Shown piece after piece: positions 1-6,080 of a DNA stretch of 6,768 nt (its first letter is position 1; the number at the start of each line of letters is the position of its first letter). Origin of the DNA: Methanothrix sp. (GTDB lineage Archaea; Halobacteriota; Methanosarcinia; Methanotrichales; Methanotrichaceae); contig JAQTXY010000107.1 of the NCBI GenBank assembly GCA_028688535.1, positions 1 through 6,768 on the forward strand. Reading direction: 5' to 3'. A program made the translations under genes and the position numbers. The notes under the pieces are model-generated. The model did not search any database. It was not told the DNA's origin and saw nothing but the letters and a program-made list of their open reading frames with translations.

Positions 1-2
1 AT

Positions 3-506
3 GGGGTGATCAAGGGTAAGATTGCCAAGCTGCATAAGAGAATCAACTGCCAACGAGATGATTTCCTGCATAAGCTCTCTCGGATATATGTCAATAACTT
101 CGATATCATTTGCGTTGAGGATCTTGACGTCAAAGGTCTGAAAGAGAAAGGCCATAATAATGGTATGCATCGCAGCATCCATGATGCATCCTGGTCAAAG
201 TTCATATTCATGCTATCGTACAAGGCTCAGAGTGCTGGTCGAAAGCTGATAAAAATAGATCCCAGGAACACCATTCAAAGGTGTTCTGCTTGTGGAAGCA
301 TCGTAAAGAAAGATCTGTCTGTACGAGTACATGAGTGCCCTTATTGCGGATTCTCATGTGATCGAGACTACAATGCTTCCAAGAACATACTCCTCGCAGG
401 GATGGAACAGCCCGTTGTGCCCATAGAGCCAAAACCGCTACGTCACATATCAGTGATGCAAGTTTTGGCGATGAAGTGGGAAGCCGCGCCCTTCAGGACG
501 CGGTAG
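3..506 (+). CDS. tnpB: TnpB, RNA-guided nuclease of IS200/IS605 elements (5' partial)
   Basis: This is the C-terminal half (about 167 residues) of TnpB, a RuvC-fold nuclease guided by an omega RNA transcribed from the element's right end. The frame is open at the left edge, so the GTG at 6 is probably internal; TnpB is usually about 370-430 residues. Counting from that GTG as residue 1, the N-terminal helix has the family pattern K-x-RI-x(3)-RDDFLHKLS. RuvC-II is VEDL with Glu38. The zinc ribbon uses Cys93, Cys96, Cys111 and Cys114. RuvC-III is DRDYNASKNIL, with the catalytic Asp at 119 or 121. The visible part has no frameshift or missing active-site residue, so the nuclease may be intact if the upstream RuvC-I half is. 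The last codons are read through the right-end hairpin. The identification is firm; activity is unknown. Confidence 0.93.
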   Translation, partial: GVIKGKIAKLHKRINCQRDDFLHKLSRIYVNNFDIICVEDLDVKGLKEKGHNNGMHRSIHDASWSKFIFMLSYKAQSAGRKLIKIDPRNTIQRCSACGSIVKKDLSVRVHECPYCGFSCDRDYNASKNILLAGMEQPVVPIEPKPLRHISVMQVLAMKWEAAPFRTR

Positions 507-511
507 TTCAC
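400..511 (+). ncRNA. Candidate omega RNA (reRNA) scaffold overlapping the tnpB 3' end
   Basis: In IS605/IS1341 elements the guide RNA of TnpB derives from the tnpB 3' end and the right-end region, and its guide is the sequence just past the element boundary. The hairpin at 484-503 and the boundary at about 511 fit this, which would make the bases after 511 the guide. The 5' limit given here is arbitrary, and no secondary structure beyond the terminal hairpin was worked out. Confidence 0.35.
484..503 (+). repeat. Right-end subterminal hairpin of the IS605-type element
   Basis: CCGCG at 484-488 pairs with CGCGG at 499-503. Inside that, after a C/A mismatch, CC (490-491) pairs with GG (496-497) around a TTCA loop. 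Such imperfect hairpins just inside the element end are recognised by Y1 transposases in this family and form the 3' part of the TnpB guide RNA. The hairpin overlaps the last codons of tnpB. Confidence 0.65.
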
Positions 512-562
512 CCTTTCGGAAAAGTATTAATCATAAACCGCTAATTATATCTTGTGGTTTTT
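512..562 (+). promoter_or_regulatory. Short AT-rich spacer with possible promoter of the MAT gene
   Basis: This 51-bp spacer separates the mobile element from the MAT start codon. It contains two TATA-like stretches, TATTAATCATAAA (524-536) and AATTATAT (543-550). The first lies about 26 bp before position 556, so it could drive a nearly leaderless transcript starting at the ATG at 563. The second is too close to the ATG to serve that start. No Shine-Dalgarno motif precedes the ATG, which agrees with a leaderless message. No experimental or comparative support is available. Confidence 0.3.
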
Positions 563-1678
563 ATGATCACCTTAATTAAGCACAATCCACTTCCCTTCGA
601 GGTTGTGGAGAGAAAAGGCCTGGGCCACCCGGATACCCTGGCAGACGGCATCTCTGAGGCCATCTCCCGCTCACTCTGCAGGCATTATTTGGATGAGTTC
701 GGCCAGATTCTGCACCACAATGTGGACAAGGTCCTCATCATCGCCGGCCAGAGCGCGCCTTGTTTTGCCGGAGGCACGATTCTAAAGCCGCCTTCTGTGG
801 TCGTGGGCGGCCGGGCCAGTCGGCCATCTGCAAAGACGATGGCCGAGATCATCGAAGATGCCACTACTTCGCATTTTCATAAAACTGTTAAGAATCTGCA
901 GCAATTTCTGGTCGAGCCGCGCGTGGAAGAGGGCGCGCCGGAGCTGTGCAGCCTCATCGGCAGAGGTGCCAATGATACCTCCATTGGAGTAGGATATGCA
1001 CCACGCAGCAGGACTGAGCAGCTCATCCTGGATCTGGAGGAGGTGGTGAGAAGCGTGCCTGCAGCCGGCGAGGACATCAAGCTCATGGCGGTGCGTATTG
1101 GAGACAAGCTTACACTCGTAGTAGCTACAGCCATGGTCTCCCGGTTCATCGATTCGCGAGAGGATTACGATGAGGCCAAGGTAGCCGTCCAGGAGGCAGT
1201 CATGCGAAAGGCCCTGGCGGAATATGGCGGTGAGATAGAGGTATGTGTGAACTGTGCTGATGCCGGGGAGAATATCTACCTCACAGTTACCGGCACCTCC
1301 ATTGAGATGGGAGACGACGGAGCCACGGGGCGGGGCAATCGCGGCAGCGGTCTGATCACCCCCATGCGGCCCATGACCATGGAGGCCATAGCCGGAAAGA
1401 ATCCGGTCAGCCATGTGGGAAAGATCTACAATGTTCTGGCGCATAAGGCGGCAGCGGAGATCGCAGAGCTGGATGGAGTGGCGGAGGCCTATGTAACTTT
1501 AGTCAGCAAGATCGGCTCGCCCATCAACCAGCCGCTCCTGCGAGGGGTGCAGATCTCAGGTGATACGGCTCTGACTGCGGCTGTGGAGTCGAAGGTTGAT
1601 AGCATCCTGGACTTCTGGCTGGGGAGCACAGAGGATTTGGTGGAGAAGTTCGTGGAAGGCAAGCTGACTATTTACTAA
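563..1678 (+). CDS. Archaeal-type S-adenosylmethionine synthetase (methionine adenosyltransferase), divergent member
   Basis: The family makes S-adenosylmethionine from methionine and ATP in the cytosol. The 371-residue product shows the conserved blocks of the archaeal type (PF01941, distinct from bacterial MetK): [16 protein letters not shown] (15-30), HHNVDKV (51-57), [14 protein letters not shown] (136-149), [20 protein letters not shown] (241-260), LITPMRPM (264-271), [13 protein letters not shown] (278-290) and the terminal VEGKL. It is about 30 residues shorter than the roughly 400-residue housekeeping archaeal enzymes as I recall them. Several signature positions differ: GHPDTLADG rather than GHPDSICDG, and RGSGLITP rather than RVNGLITP. 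That wording resembles the archaeal-like MATs of some bacteria, so it may be a paralogue. The ATG at 563 is chosen over the GTG at 554 because the family starts about 14 residues before VERKG. Its stop is 26 bp from that of the convergent gene. Confidence 0.88.
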   Translation: MITLIKHNPLPFEVVERKGLGHPDTLADGISEAISRSLCRHYLDEFGQILHHNVDKVLIIAGQSAPCFAGGTILKPPSVVVGGRASRPSAKTMAEIIEDATTSHFHKTVKNLQQFLVEPRVEEGAPELCSLIGRGANDTSIGVGYAPRSRTEQLILDLEEVVRSVPAAGEDIKLMAVRIGDKLTLVVATAMVSRFIDSREDYDEAKVAVQEAVMRKALAEYGGEIEVCVNCADAGENIYLTVTGTSIEMGDDGATGRGNRGSGLITPMRPMTMEAIAGKNPVSHVGKIYNVLAHKAAAEIAELDGVAEAYVTLVSKIGSPINQPLLRGVQISGDTALTAAVESKVDSILDFWLGSTEDLVEKFVEGKLTIY

Positions 1679-1685
1679 AAAAAAA
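1677..1685 (-). terminator. Oligo-T terminator of the minus-strand gene block
   Basis: A run of nine A on the plus strand reads as T9 on the minus strand, 19 bp beyond the stop codon of the small minus-strand gene. Archaeal RNA polymerase terminates at oligo-T tracts without needing a hairpin. The run overlaps the TAA stop of the convergent MAT gene. Confidence 0.6.
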
Positions 1686-1704
1686 TGAAAGCCCAGAAGA
1701 AGAA

Positions 1705-2019
1705 TCAATCAGACTCTTTGGCCACCTCTTTTTTGGCCATCTGCAGCCTCTGCTTGGCTGTGTAGCCTGTGGCTTTTTCCAGGAAATTCCGAAACCGCTT
1801 ATTTGTATCCATGACCTCAGAGTCACCTGCACCTATTACCGACGCCGTGGTTACAGTGAGCTTCTTGCCTGTGATCGATACATTGATGCTTTTGAGAGCT
1901 CCATAGCTGAGCAGAAGCTTGCCGTCCTCTTGTTTGATCTCTGTGGGAAATTCCTCTTCCAGAGCTTTGGAAATTCGCTCTAAGTCAGGCTTGAAGCCTC
2001 GTTTGAATGAGTAGTCCAT
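1705..2019 (-). CDS. Small conserved archaeal protein, probably DUF5611 family
   Basis: The product is a soluble 104-residue protein of unknown function. It has no cysteine, signal peptide or membrane segment. It begins with the basic stretch MDYSFKRGFKP, continues with an amphipathic helix (DLERISKALEEEF), a beta-rich middle (KLLLSYGALKSINVSITGKK) and a TTASVIGAGD turn, and ends with the basic helix TGYTAKQRLQMAKKEV. This pattern matches my memory of the DUF5611 proteins of methanogens, but I could not check it. The ATG at 2019 is preferred; a TTG two codons upstream (2025) would add only Met-Gly. It lies 47 bp after the electron-transfer operon on the same strand and before the shared T9 tract, so it may be read through from that operon or have its own weak promoter. 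Nothing in the sequence links it to redox chemistry. Confidence 0.75.
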   Translation of the reverse strand: MDYSFKRGFKPDLERISKALEEEFPTEIKQEDGKLLLSYGALKSINVSITGKKLTVTTASVIGAGDSEVMDTNKRFRNFLEKATGYTAKQRLQMAKKEVAKESD

Positions 2020-2066
2020 GCCCAAAGGTTAGGGCTTATTCCGGTATAGATCTTTCGAGCGAAAAT
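2020..2066 (-). promoter_or_regulatory. 47-bp spacer with weak TATA-like element before the DUF5611-like gene
   Basis: Read on the minus strand, the spacer holds TTTCG-CT-CGAAA, a 5-bp inverted repeat (plus-strand 2053-2064). It is followed by CTATACC near 2043-2049, about 27 bp before the ATG. That distance would suit a leaderless archaeal transcript, but the TATA match is weak and co-transcription with the upstream operon is equally likely. Confidence 0.2.
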
Positions 2067-3557
2067 TCAGGATAAAATGCCCGAATTTCTGCACTCTGCA
2101 GAAGATTGAGCGCCCACATTTCCCTCCGCCTCCATCCTTTCCGTCAGCCCGGCTACGATCCCGGCAAAATTTCCATCTGCATTCTTCTTTTTAATTGCAG
2201 CCAGTTTGGCAATATCCTCTCGATTGATCCCTTTTCGGTCAAATTGTGCGGCATTCAGTAGCCGCTCCCCTTGCTCAGATCTCACTATCACCGTGGAGTA
2301 TCCATCCTCGCTTCCAATCGAGCCTATGGAAATATCCGCCAGCCGGCTGACCAGATCACCGCAAAATCCGCAGCCTGCTCTCACTGCATCCCCCAGATCT
2401 CGCACCCGGCAGGAGTACTCTTTGCCCTCGGCTGCTATTATGAATTTTCCTCTGGCGATCTGCATCTTCTCCGACCTATCCAGATCTATGCCGAAAAGCT
2501 CAATCACGCGGCTTTTGAGGGATTCATAATCAAAGCTTTCAAAGCAGAATAGGCCGATGAGAAATATCTGGGCATCCGAAAATCTTTCCTGGAAATAGCC
2601 CTGCCTCTGCAATTTTCTTACGGTTCGCATCTGACAGGGTGTTCCCACAACCGCAATTCTCCTTTTGCCCTTCTCTAAGGCCTCCAGCAGCGGGGCGATG
2701 ACGGAGACACGCACGTATTTTGTCCCCTTTGCCTGCAAAATAGATGCCGCTTCATCAACAAGAGCCGCTTTCGCTCCCAATCGTTCATCTTTTTGGGCGA
2801 CGATAGCTCCATCCAGAAGTCCTGTCTCAATTCCTCGCTGGAGAATTGAGGTTACCATTCCTCCATCTTGCCCTTCAACACTGCTCTTTGCGGCCAGCAT
2901 TTCCCGATTTACACCTAAATCATCATCATTAGCTCCACAAAGGAATTCCTCTTCCATCTCTTTGATATCGATAGAGGTGAGCGGGTAAATGTTCTTTCTT
3001 TCAAAAATGGAATTTGTAGGACAGACCAGAGCGCAGGCCCCGCATGCGATGCACTCCTCAGATAACTGCCCATAGGGCGTATCCACATCCCTGGTGACGC
3101 CACGGTTCTGAGCATTGATGGCCGCCACACCCACCAGCTCCTCGCAGACCCGATAGCATAGTCCGCAAAGGATGCAGTTTTTGTCCTGCGGCAAGAAGCG
3201 CGGCTTGATTACCCCATATTCCCCAGCCATCTCCTGCAATCTCTTCTCCTGGGGGCAGCGGGCCAGAAGAAGCTCCATGATCATTCTTCTGATCTCCATA
3301 ATCTCCTGAGTGCAGGTATTTACAATAAGCCCATCTTCTAGCGGAAAGTTGCAGGCGGTGACCAACTTTTTCCGGCCATTCTTAACGATTTGCACAGTAC
3401 ACAGACGGCAGGATCCATAGGCTTCTAGGGAAGGATGATGGCACAGCGTCGGGATGTAGATGCCAGCAAGCCTTGCCGCCTCCAGGATCGTGGTTGATCC
3501 GCCTTCGGCTGAGGTCTCAATCTCATGACCGTCGATTATCACTATCAATTTGGTCAT
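2067..3557 (-). CDS. Fusion of a HoxU/NuoG-type iron-sulfur domain with an FrhB/FdhB F420-oxidoreductase domain
   Basis: This 496-residue soluble subunit probably joins a NADH-dehydrogenase-like module to coenzyme F420. Residues 1-80 form a plant-type 2Fe-2S domain (Cys39, Cys50, Cys53, Cys69). Residues 81-120 sit where NuoG has its His-Cys cluster but keep only Cys101. Two 4Fe-4S motifs follow (Cys128/131/134/138 and Cys169/172/175/179). From about 228 to 470 the protein matches FrhB/FdhB, the FAD- and F420-binding beta subunit of F420 hydrogenase and formate dehydrogenase: GQDGGMVTSIL, GTKYVRVS, VVGTPCQMRTVRKLQ, IGLFCFESF, CGFCGD and ADISIGSIGSEDGYSTVIVR. Cys308, 338, 396 and 399 are the likely FrhB cluster ligands. 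The ATGA overlap with the NuoF-like gene implies translational coupling and a shared complex. No break lies between the halves, so this is one protein. Domains are seen; F420 as substrate is inferred. Confidence 0.9.
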   Translation of the reverse strand: MTKLIVIIDGHEIETSAEGGSTTILEAARLAGIYIPTLCHHPSLEAYGSCRLCTVQIVKNGRKKLVTACNFPLEDGLIVNTCTQEIMEIRRMIMELLLARCPQEKRLQEMAGEYGVIKPRFLPQDKNCILCGLCYRVCEELVGVAAINAQNRGVTRDVDTPYGQLSEECIACGACALVCPTNSIFERKNIYPLTSIDIKEMEEEFLCGANDDDLGVNREMLAAKSSVEGQDGGMVTSILQRGIETGLLDGAIVAQKDERLGAKAALVDEAASILQAKGTKYVRVSVIAPLLEALEKGKRRIAVVGTPCQMRTVRKLQRQGYFQERFSDAQIFLIGLFCFESFDYESLKSRVIELFGIDLDRSEKMQIARGKFIIAAEGKEYSCRVRDLGDAVRAGCGFCGDLVSRLADISIGSIGSEDGYSTVIVRSEQGERLLNAAQFDRKGINREDIAKLAAIKKKNADGNFAGIVAGLTERMEAEGNVGAQSSAECRNSGILS

Positions 3558-5458
3558 GCCTTCTCACCTTCTATCGCCTTGGATTGGACTAGTCCGCGTG
3601 AGACTTTCGTTATGGCTCTTGCCTTTGGCGGACAGACATCGAAGCAAATGCCGCATCGAGAGCAAAGGGACTGATCTATGACGCTGATGCTTCCCTCCTC
3701 TCCCTCGATTGCTCCCTGTGGACAGTTCTTCTTACACAGACCGCAGCCTATGCAAACCTCTGGCTCGACATAATAAGAAACCAGAGCTTTGCAAGCCAGA
3801 GAGGGACACCTCTTCTCGATTATGTGAGCCGTATATTCATCAGGATAGTAAGATAATGTACTTAAGACCGGATTGACGGCTGTGCGGCCTAAGGCACATA
3901 GCGACGTCTTTCTCATCAAATCGGCGACCTCTTTGAGAATTTGCAGGTCCTCCTCTCGGCCAGTACCCGAGACTATGCCGTCCAATATCTCCCGCATCCT
4001 GAGCAATCCCTCCCGGCAGGGCAGGCATTTGCCGCAGGACTCATCGCAAAGAAAGTCAACGAAGTAGCGGGCCAAATCGACAGCGCAGGTATCCTCGTCG
4101 ATGACAATAATGCTACCTGAGCCCATCATGGAGCCAAGGCGGGTAAGCTCTTCGAAATCAACCGGCGTCTGCAAATGCCGGGCAGGAATTATTCCGCCTG
4201 ATGGCCCGCCGGTCTGCACTCCCTTGAGCATTTTCCCATTGGGAATTCCTCCACCGATCTTGTAAATTATGTCGGCCAGGCTCATGCCCATGGGGACCTC
4301 TACCAGACCAGTATTATTGACCTTTCCAACCAATGAGAATATCTTGGTTCCCTTGCTCTTTTCTGTTCCAATGGAGGAGAACCAATCAGCTCCTCGGTTG
4401 ATTATGAGGGGAATGTTTGCCCAGGTCTCTACATTGTTGAGCAAGCTAGGTCGATTCCAGAGGCCGGACGTTGAGGTATGGACATATTTGGGCCGAGGCT
4501 CGCCCACCTTGCCCTCCAGGGCGTTCATGAGAGCGGTTGACTCTCCGGATACAAAGGCACCTGCACCCCTATGCACGGATACATCGAAATCAAATCCGCT
4601 GCCCAAGATGTTCTTGCCGAGAAGGCCCAACTCTCGGGCTTGATGCAAGGCGAATTTGGTATTTTCCACGGCCAGAGGATACTCCATGCGCACATAGATG
4701 TAGCCGCTATGCGCTCCAACTGCATAGGCTCCGATAATCAGGCCCTCTAAAACGCTATGCGGATTGCCCTCCATGAGTGCTCTGTCCATGAAGGCACCCG
4801 GATCTCCTTCATCGCAATTGACAATCACATATTTGGGCTGGCCTGGCGCCTGAGCAGTTGATTCCCATTTCTTTCCGGTGGGAAATCCACCCCCGCCTCT
4901 GCCTCGCAGACCCGACTTTTTTATCTCTTCGATCACATCCTGGGCTGTCATCTGGGATAAAGCCCGGCTCAGAGCGGTATAACCGCCTAGGGCGATGTAG
5001 TCGAATATATCCTTTGGATTGATTTTGATATTATTTTTAATTAGAAATCTCAGCTGATGATTATAAAATGGGATATCATCTTCCAGTACTGCCTTTTGGC
5101 CGGTTACGGGATCTGTGTAAAGCAGGTGCCCCACCAGTCCGCCTCTGCAAAGGGTTTCTTCTACGATCTCCGGCACATCATCCGGCTGCACTCCCATGTA
5201 ATAGATTCCCGGAGGAGAGACAACTACCAGTGTTCCTTTTTCGCAAAAGCCGGGACATCCCGTCTCCTTGATGTTGATCTCTCTTTGCAGACCCCTCAAT
5301 TCCACCTCTCTTTCAAAGGCGCTGACAACCTTTCGTGCACCAAGTCCCAGACAGCCGGTACCTGTGCAGATTGCCACCTCTCTTCTCAGGGGGTCTCTCT
5401 TGCGTTCCATCTCATCTCTCAAGATCTCCAGATCCTGAATTGATGTAAGTCTTGCCAT
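3554..5458 (-). CDS. NuoF/HydB-like NAD(H)- and FMN-binding subunit with added 2Fe-2S and 2x[4Fe-4S] domains
   Basis: This 634-residue flavoprotein is the likely NAD(H) site of the complex. Residues 25-115 are a thioredoxin-fold 2Fe-2S domain (Cys31, Cys36, Cys68, Cys72). The NuoF core follows with the FMN/NADH motifs GLRGRGGGGFPTGKKW (183-198), NCDEGDPGAFMDR (214-226) and RGAGAFVSGESTAL (297-310). A SLBB-like region lies at about 370-430, then the N3 4Fe-4S site (Cys475, Cys478, Cys481 and Cys521 in SLCALGRTA). After the CPSLACK motif (551-557) come two ferredoxin motifs (Cys569/572/575/579 and Cys599/602/605/609). Complex I NuoF is about 430 residues and lacks both end domains; this layout is that of HydB of electron-bifurcating hydrogenases and related NAD-linked enzymes. 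GGAG 5 nt before the ATG supports the start. It lies 18 bp after the NuoE-like gene. NAD versus NADP cannot be decided here. Confidence 0.93.
   Translation of the reverse strand: MARLTSIQDLEILRDEMERKRDPLRREVAICTGTGCLGLGARKVVSAFEREVELRGLQREINIKETGCPGFCEKGTLVVVSPPGIYYMGVQPDDVPEIVEETLCRGGLVGHLLYTDPVTGQKAVLEDDIPFYNHQLRFLIKNNIKINPKDIFDYIALGGYTALSRALSQMTAQDVIEEIKKSGLRGRGGGGFPTGKKWESTAQAPGQPKYVIVNCDEGDPGAFMDRALMEGNPHSVLEGLIIGAYAVGAHSGYIYVRMEYPLAVENTKFALHQARELGLLGKNILGSGFDFDVSVHRGAGAFVSGESTALMNALEGKVGEPRPKYVHTSTSGLWNRPSLLNNVETWANIPLIINRGADWFSSIGTEKSKGTKIFSLVGKVNNTGLVEVPMGMSLADIIYKIGGGIPNGKMLKGVQTGGPSGGIIPARHLQTPVDFEELTRLGSMMGSGSIIVIDEDTCAVDLARYFVDFLCDESCGKCLPCREGLLRMREILDGIVSGTGREEDLQILKEVADLMRKTSLCALGRTAVNPVLSTLSYYPDEYTAHIIEKRCPSLACKALVSYYVEPEVCIGCGLCKKNCPQGAIEGEEGSISVIDQSLCSRCGICFDVCPPKARAITKVSRGLVQSKAIEGEKA
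3563..3568 (-). promoter_or_regulatory. Ribosome binding site of the fusion gene
   Basis: GGTGAG on the minus strand ends 5 nt before the ATG at 3557 and lies inside the last codons of the upstream gene. It complements the archaeal 16S rRNA 3' end and fixes this start, although the two genes overlap by 4 bp. Confidence 0.75.
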
Positions 5459-5463
5459 CTTTT

Positions 5464-5467
5464 CTCC
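5464..5467 (-). promoter_or_regulatory. Ribosome binding site of the NuoF-like gene
   Basis: GGAG on the minus strand lies 5 nt before the ATG at 5458, in the 18-bp gap after the NuoE-like gene. The spacing equals that of the fusion gene's site. Confidence 0.65.
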
Positions 5468-5476
5468 ATTTTTCGT

Positions 5477-5953
5477 CTAGTTCTGACTATCGGATGCAAG
5501 CTGACCTAATAACAACTTCACCTTCTTGGAGTCCACCCGACCATGATAATCATTATCTACTATCATAACAGGACCGATGGCGCAGCATCCCAGACAATTG
5601 ACCCGATTTAATGTGAAGCCATAGTCTCGTGTAGTCTGCCCTGATTTTATACCTAATTTTGACTCGGTTGCATCCAGCAATCTCTGAGCACCCCGCACCT
5701 GGCAGGCGGTTCCCATGCAAACGCATACATTATGCCGACCTACGGGAGAGAGATTCATAGCTTTGTAGAAGCTCGCCACTCTGAAGATCTTGCTTACTGG
5801 AATCTTGAGCCTCAGGGAAAGCTCCTTGATTGCTTCTTTGGAGATCCAATGCATCTCGCTTTGCAGATCTAGGAGCAACTGGATCAGGAAACCTTCTTTT
5901 CCTTCATATTTTTGTATTAATTTATCCAGCTTCTCCTTATCGTCATCGGTCAT
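5477..5953 (-). CDS. NuoE/HydC-like 2Fe-2S subunit of a NAD-linked oxidoreductase
   Basis: This 158-residue protein matches the NuoE/HoxE/HydC family, which holds one 2Fe-2S cluster and docks on the NuoF-type flavoprotein. It has the usual helical N-terminal half and then a thioredoxin-like fold with ligands Cys79, Cys84, Cys120 and Cys124 (CMGTAC and NCLGCCAIGPVM). An extra Cys123 beside the last ligand is common in the family. It is the first gene of the operon and lies 18 bp before the NuoF-like gene. An ATG at 5974 would add seven residues. The ATG at 5953 is preferred because GGGGG (minus strand, 5959-5963) lies 5 nt before it, the same spacing as for the next two genes. It could serve as an electron exit or storage site, as proposed for HydC; that role is inference. 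Confidence 0.92.
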   Translation of the reverse strand: MTDDDKEKLDKLIQKYEGKEGFLIQLLLDLQSEMHWISKEAIKELSLRLKIPVSKIFRVASFYKAMNLSPVGRHNVCVCMGTACQVRGAQRLLDATESKLGIKSGQTTRDYGFTLNRVNCLGCCAIGPVMIVDNDYHGRVDSKKVKLLLGQLASDSQN

Positions 5954-5995
5954 ATTCGCCCCCGTTATTCGCATTTATATCAGCATTAAGCATGA

Positions 5996-6012
5996 AAAAC
6001 TATATAACGCTT
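5996..6012 (-). promoter_or_regulatory. Probable promoter of the nuoE-nuoF-fusion operon
   Basis: The minus strand reads GCGTTATATAGTTTT here, with a good archaeal TATA box, TTATATA, at 6001-6007. Transcription would start about 25 bp downstream, near 5978, giving a roughly 25-nt leader that contains the GGGGG site before the ATG at 5953. A weaker TATA-like GATATAAAT lies at about 5975-5983 and could instead give a leaderless message from 5953. Confidence 0.5.
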
Positions 6013-6044
6013 GCCTTTGATAAGATTTAATAATGATAAAACAA

Positions 6045-6052
6045 TATTTAAA
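6045..6052 (+). promoter_or_regulatory. Candidate TATA box of the QueG-like gene
   Basis: TATTTAAA in an AT-rich stretch would place a start site near 6073-6075 and leave a leader of about 60 nt before the ATG at 6133. GAATATAG (6055-6062) is an alternative. The motif is nearly symmetric and could act on either strand, so the assignment is weak. Confidence 0.3.
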
Positions 6053-6080
6053 CGAATATAGATTAGAGATGTCAACGAAA

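Larger units (their letters stand above)
1..511 (+). mobile_element. 3' end of an IS200/IS605-IS1341 family element (TnpB part only)
   Basis: The window opens inside a TnpB reading frame and runs to a GC-rich hairpin (484-503) followed by TTCAC (507-511). This is the usual layout of the right end of IS605/IS1341 elements, where the end of tnpB overlaps the subterminal hairpin. The left end lies outside the window, and no TnpA (Y1 transposase) is visible, so whether the element is autonomous cannot be judged. The right boundary at about 511 is inferred from the hairpin position and the family pattern, not from a comparison with an empty site. Confidence 0.7.

Noticed and set aside
782..1444. 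Long minus-strand open frame of 220 codons within the MAT gene
   Set aside because: It lies wholly antisense to a gene with clear family motifs, and its translation shows no recognisable domain; it is a frame shadow of the GC-rich coding sequence.
2053..2064. TTTCG-AG-CGAAA as a terminator hairpin after the fusion gene
   Set aside because: The 2-nt loop is too small for a stable hairpin and no T tract follows on the minus strand; the T9 tract at 1677-1685 is the better terminator.
4269..4643. Plus-strand open frame of 124 codons inside the NuoF-like gene
   Set aside because: It is antisense to the NAD/FMN-binding core and has no coding features of its own.
5057..5443. Plus-strand open frame of 128 codons inside the NuoF-like gene
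   Set aside because: It overlaps the 2Fe-2S domain coding region on the opposite strand and has no domain, ribosome binding site or promoter.
2067..5953. Interpretation as part of respiratory complex I or Fpo
   Set aside because: No membrane subunits or NuoB/C/D/I homologues are present, all three proteins are soluble, and the NuoF-like subunit has HydB-type extra domains absent from complex I.
2067..5953. Interpretation as an [FeFe] hydrogenase (HydABC) operon
   Set aside because: The third subunit has no H-cluster motifs; after the ferredoxin motifs it continues into an FrhB domain.
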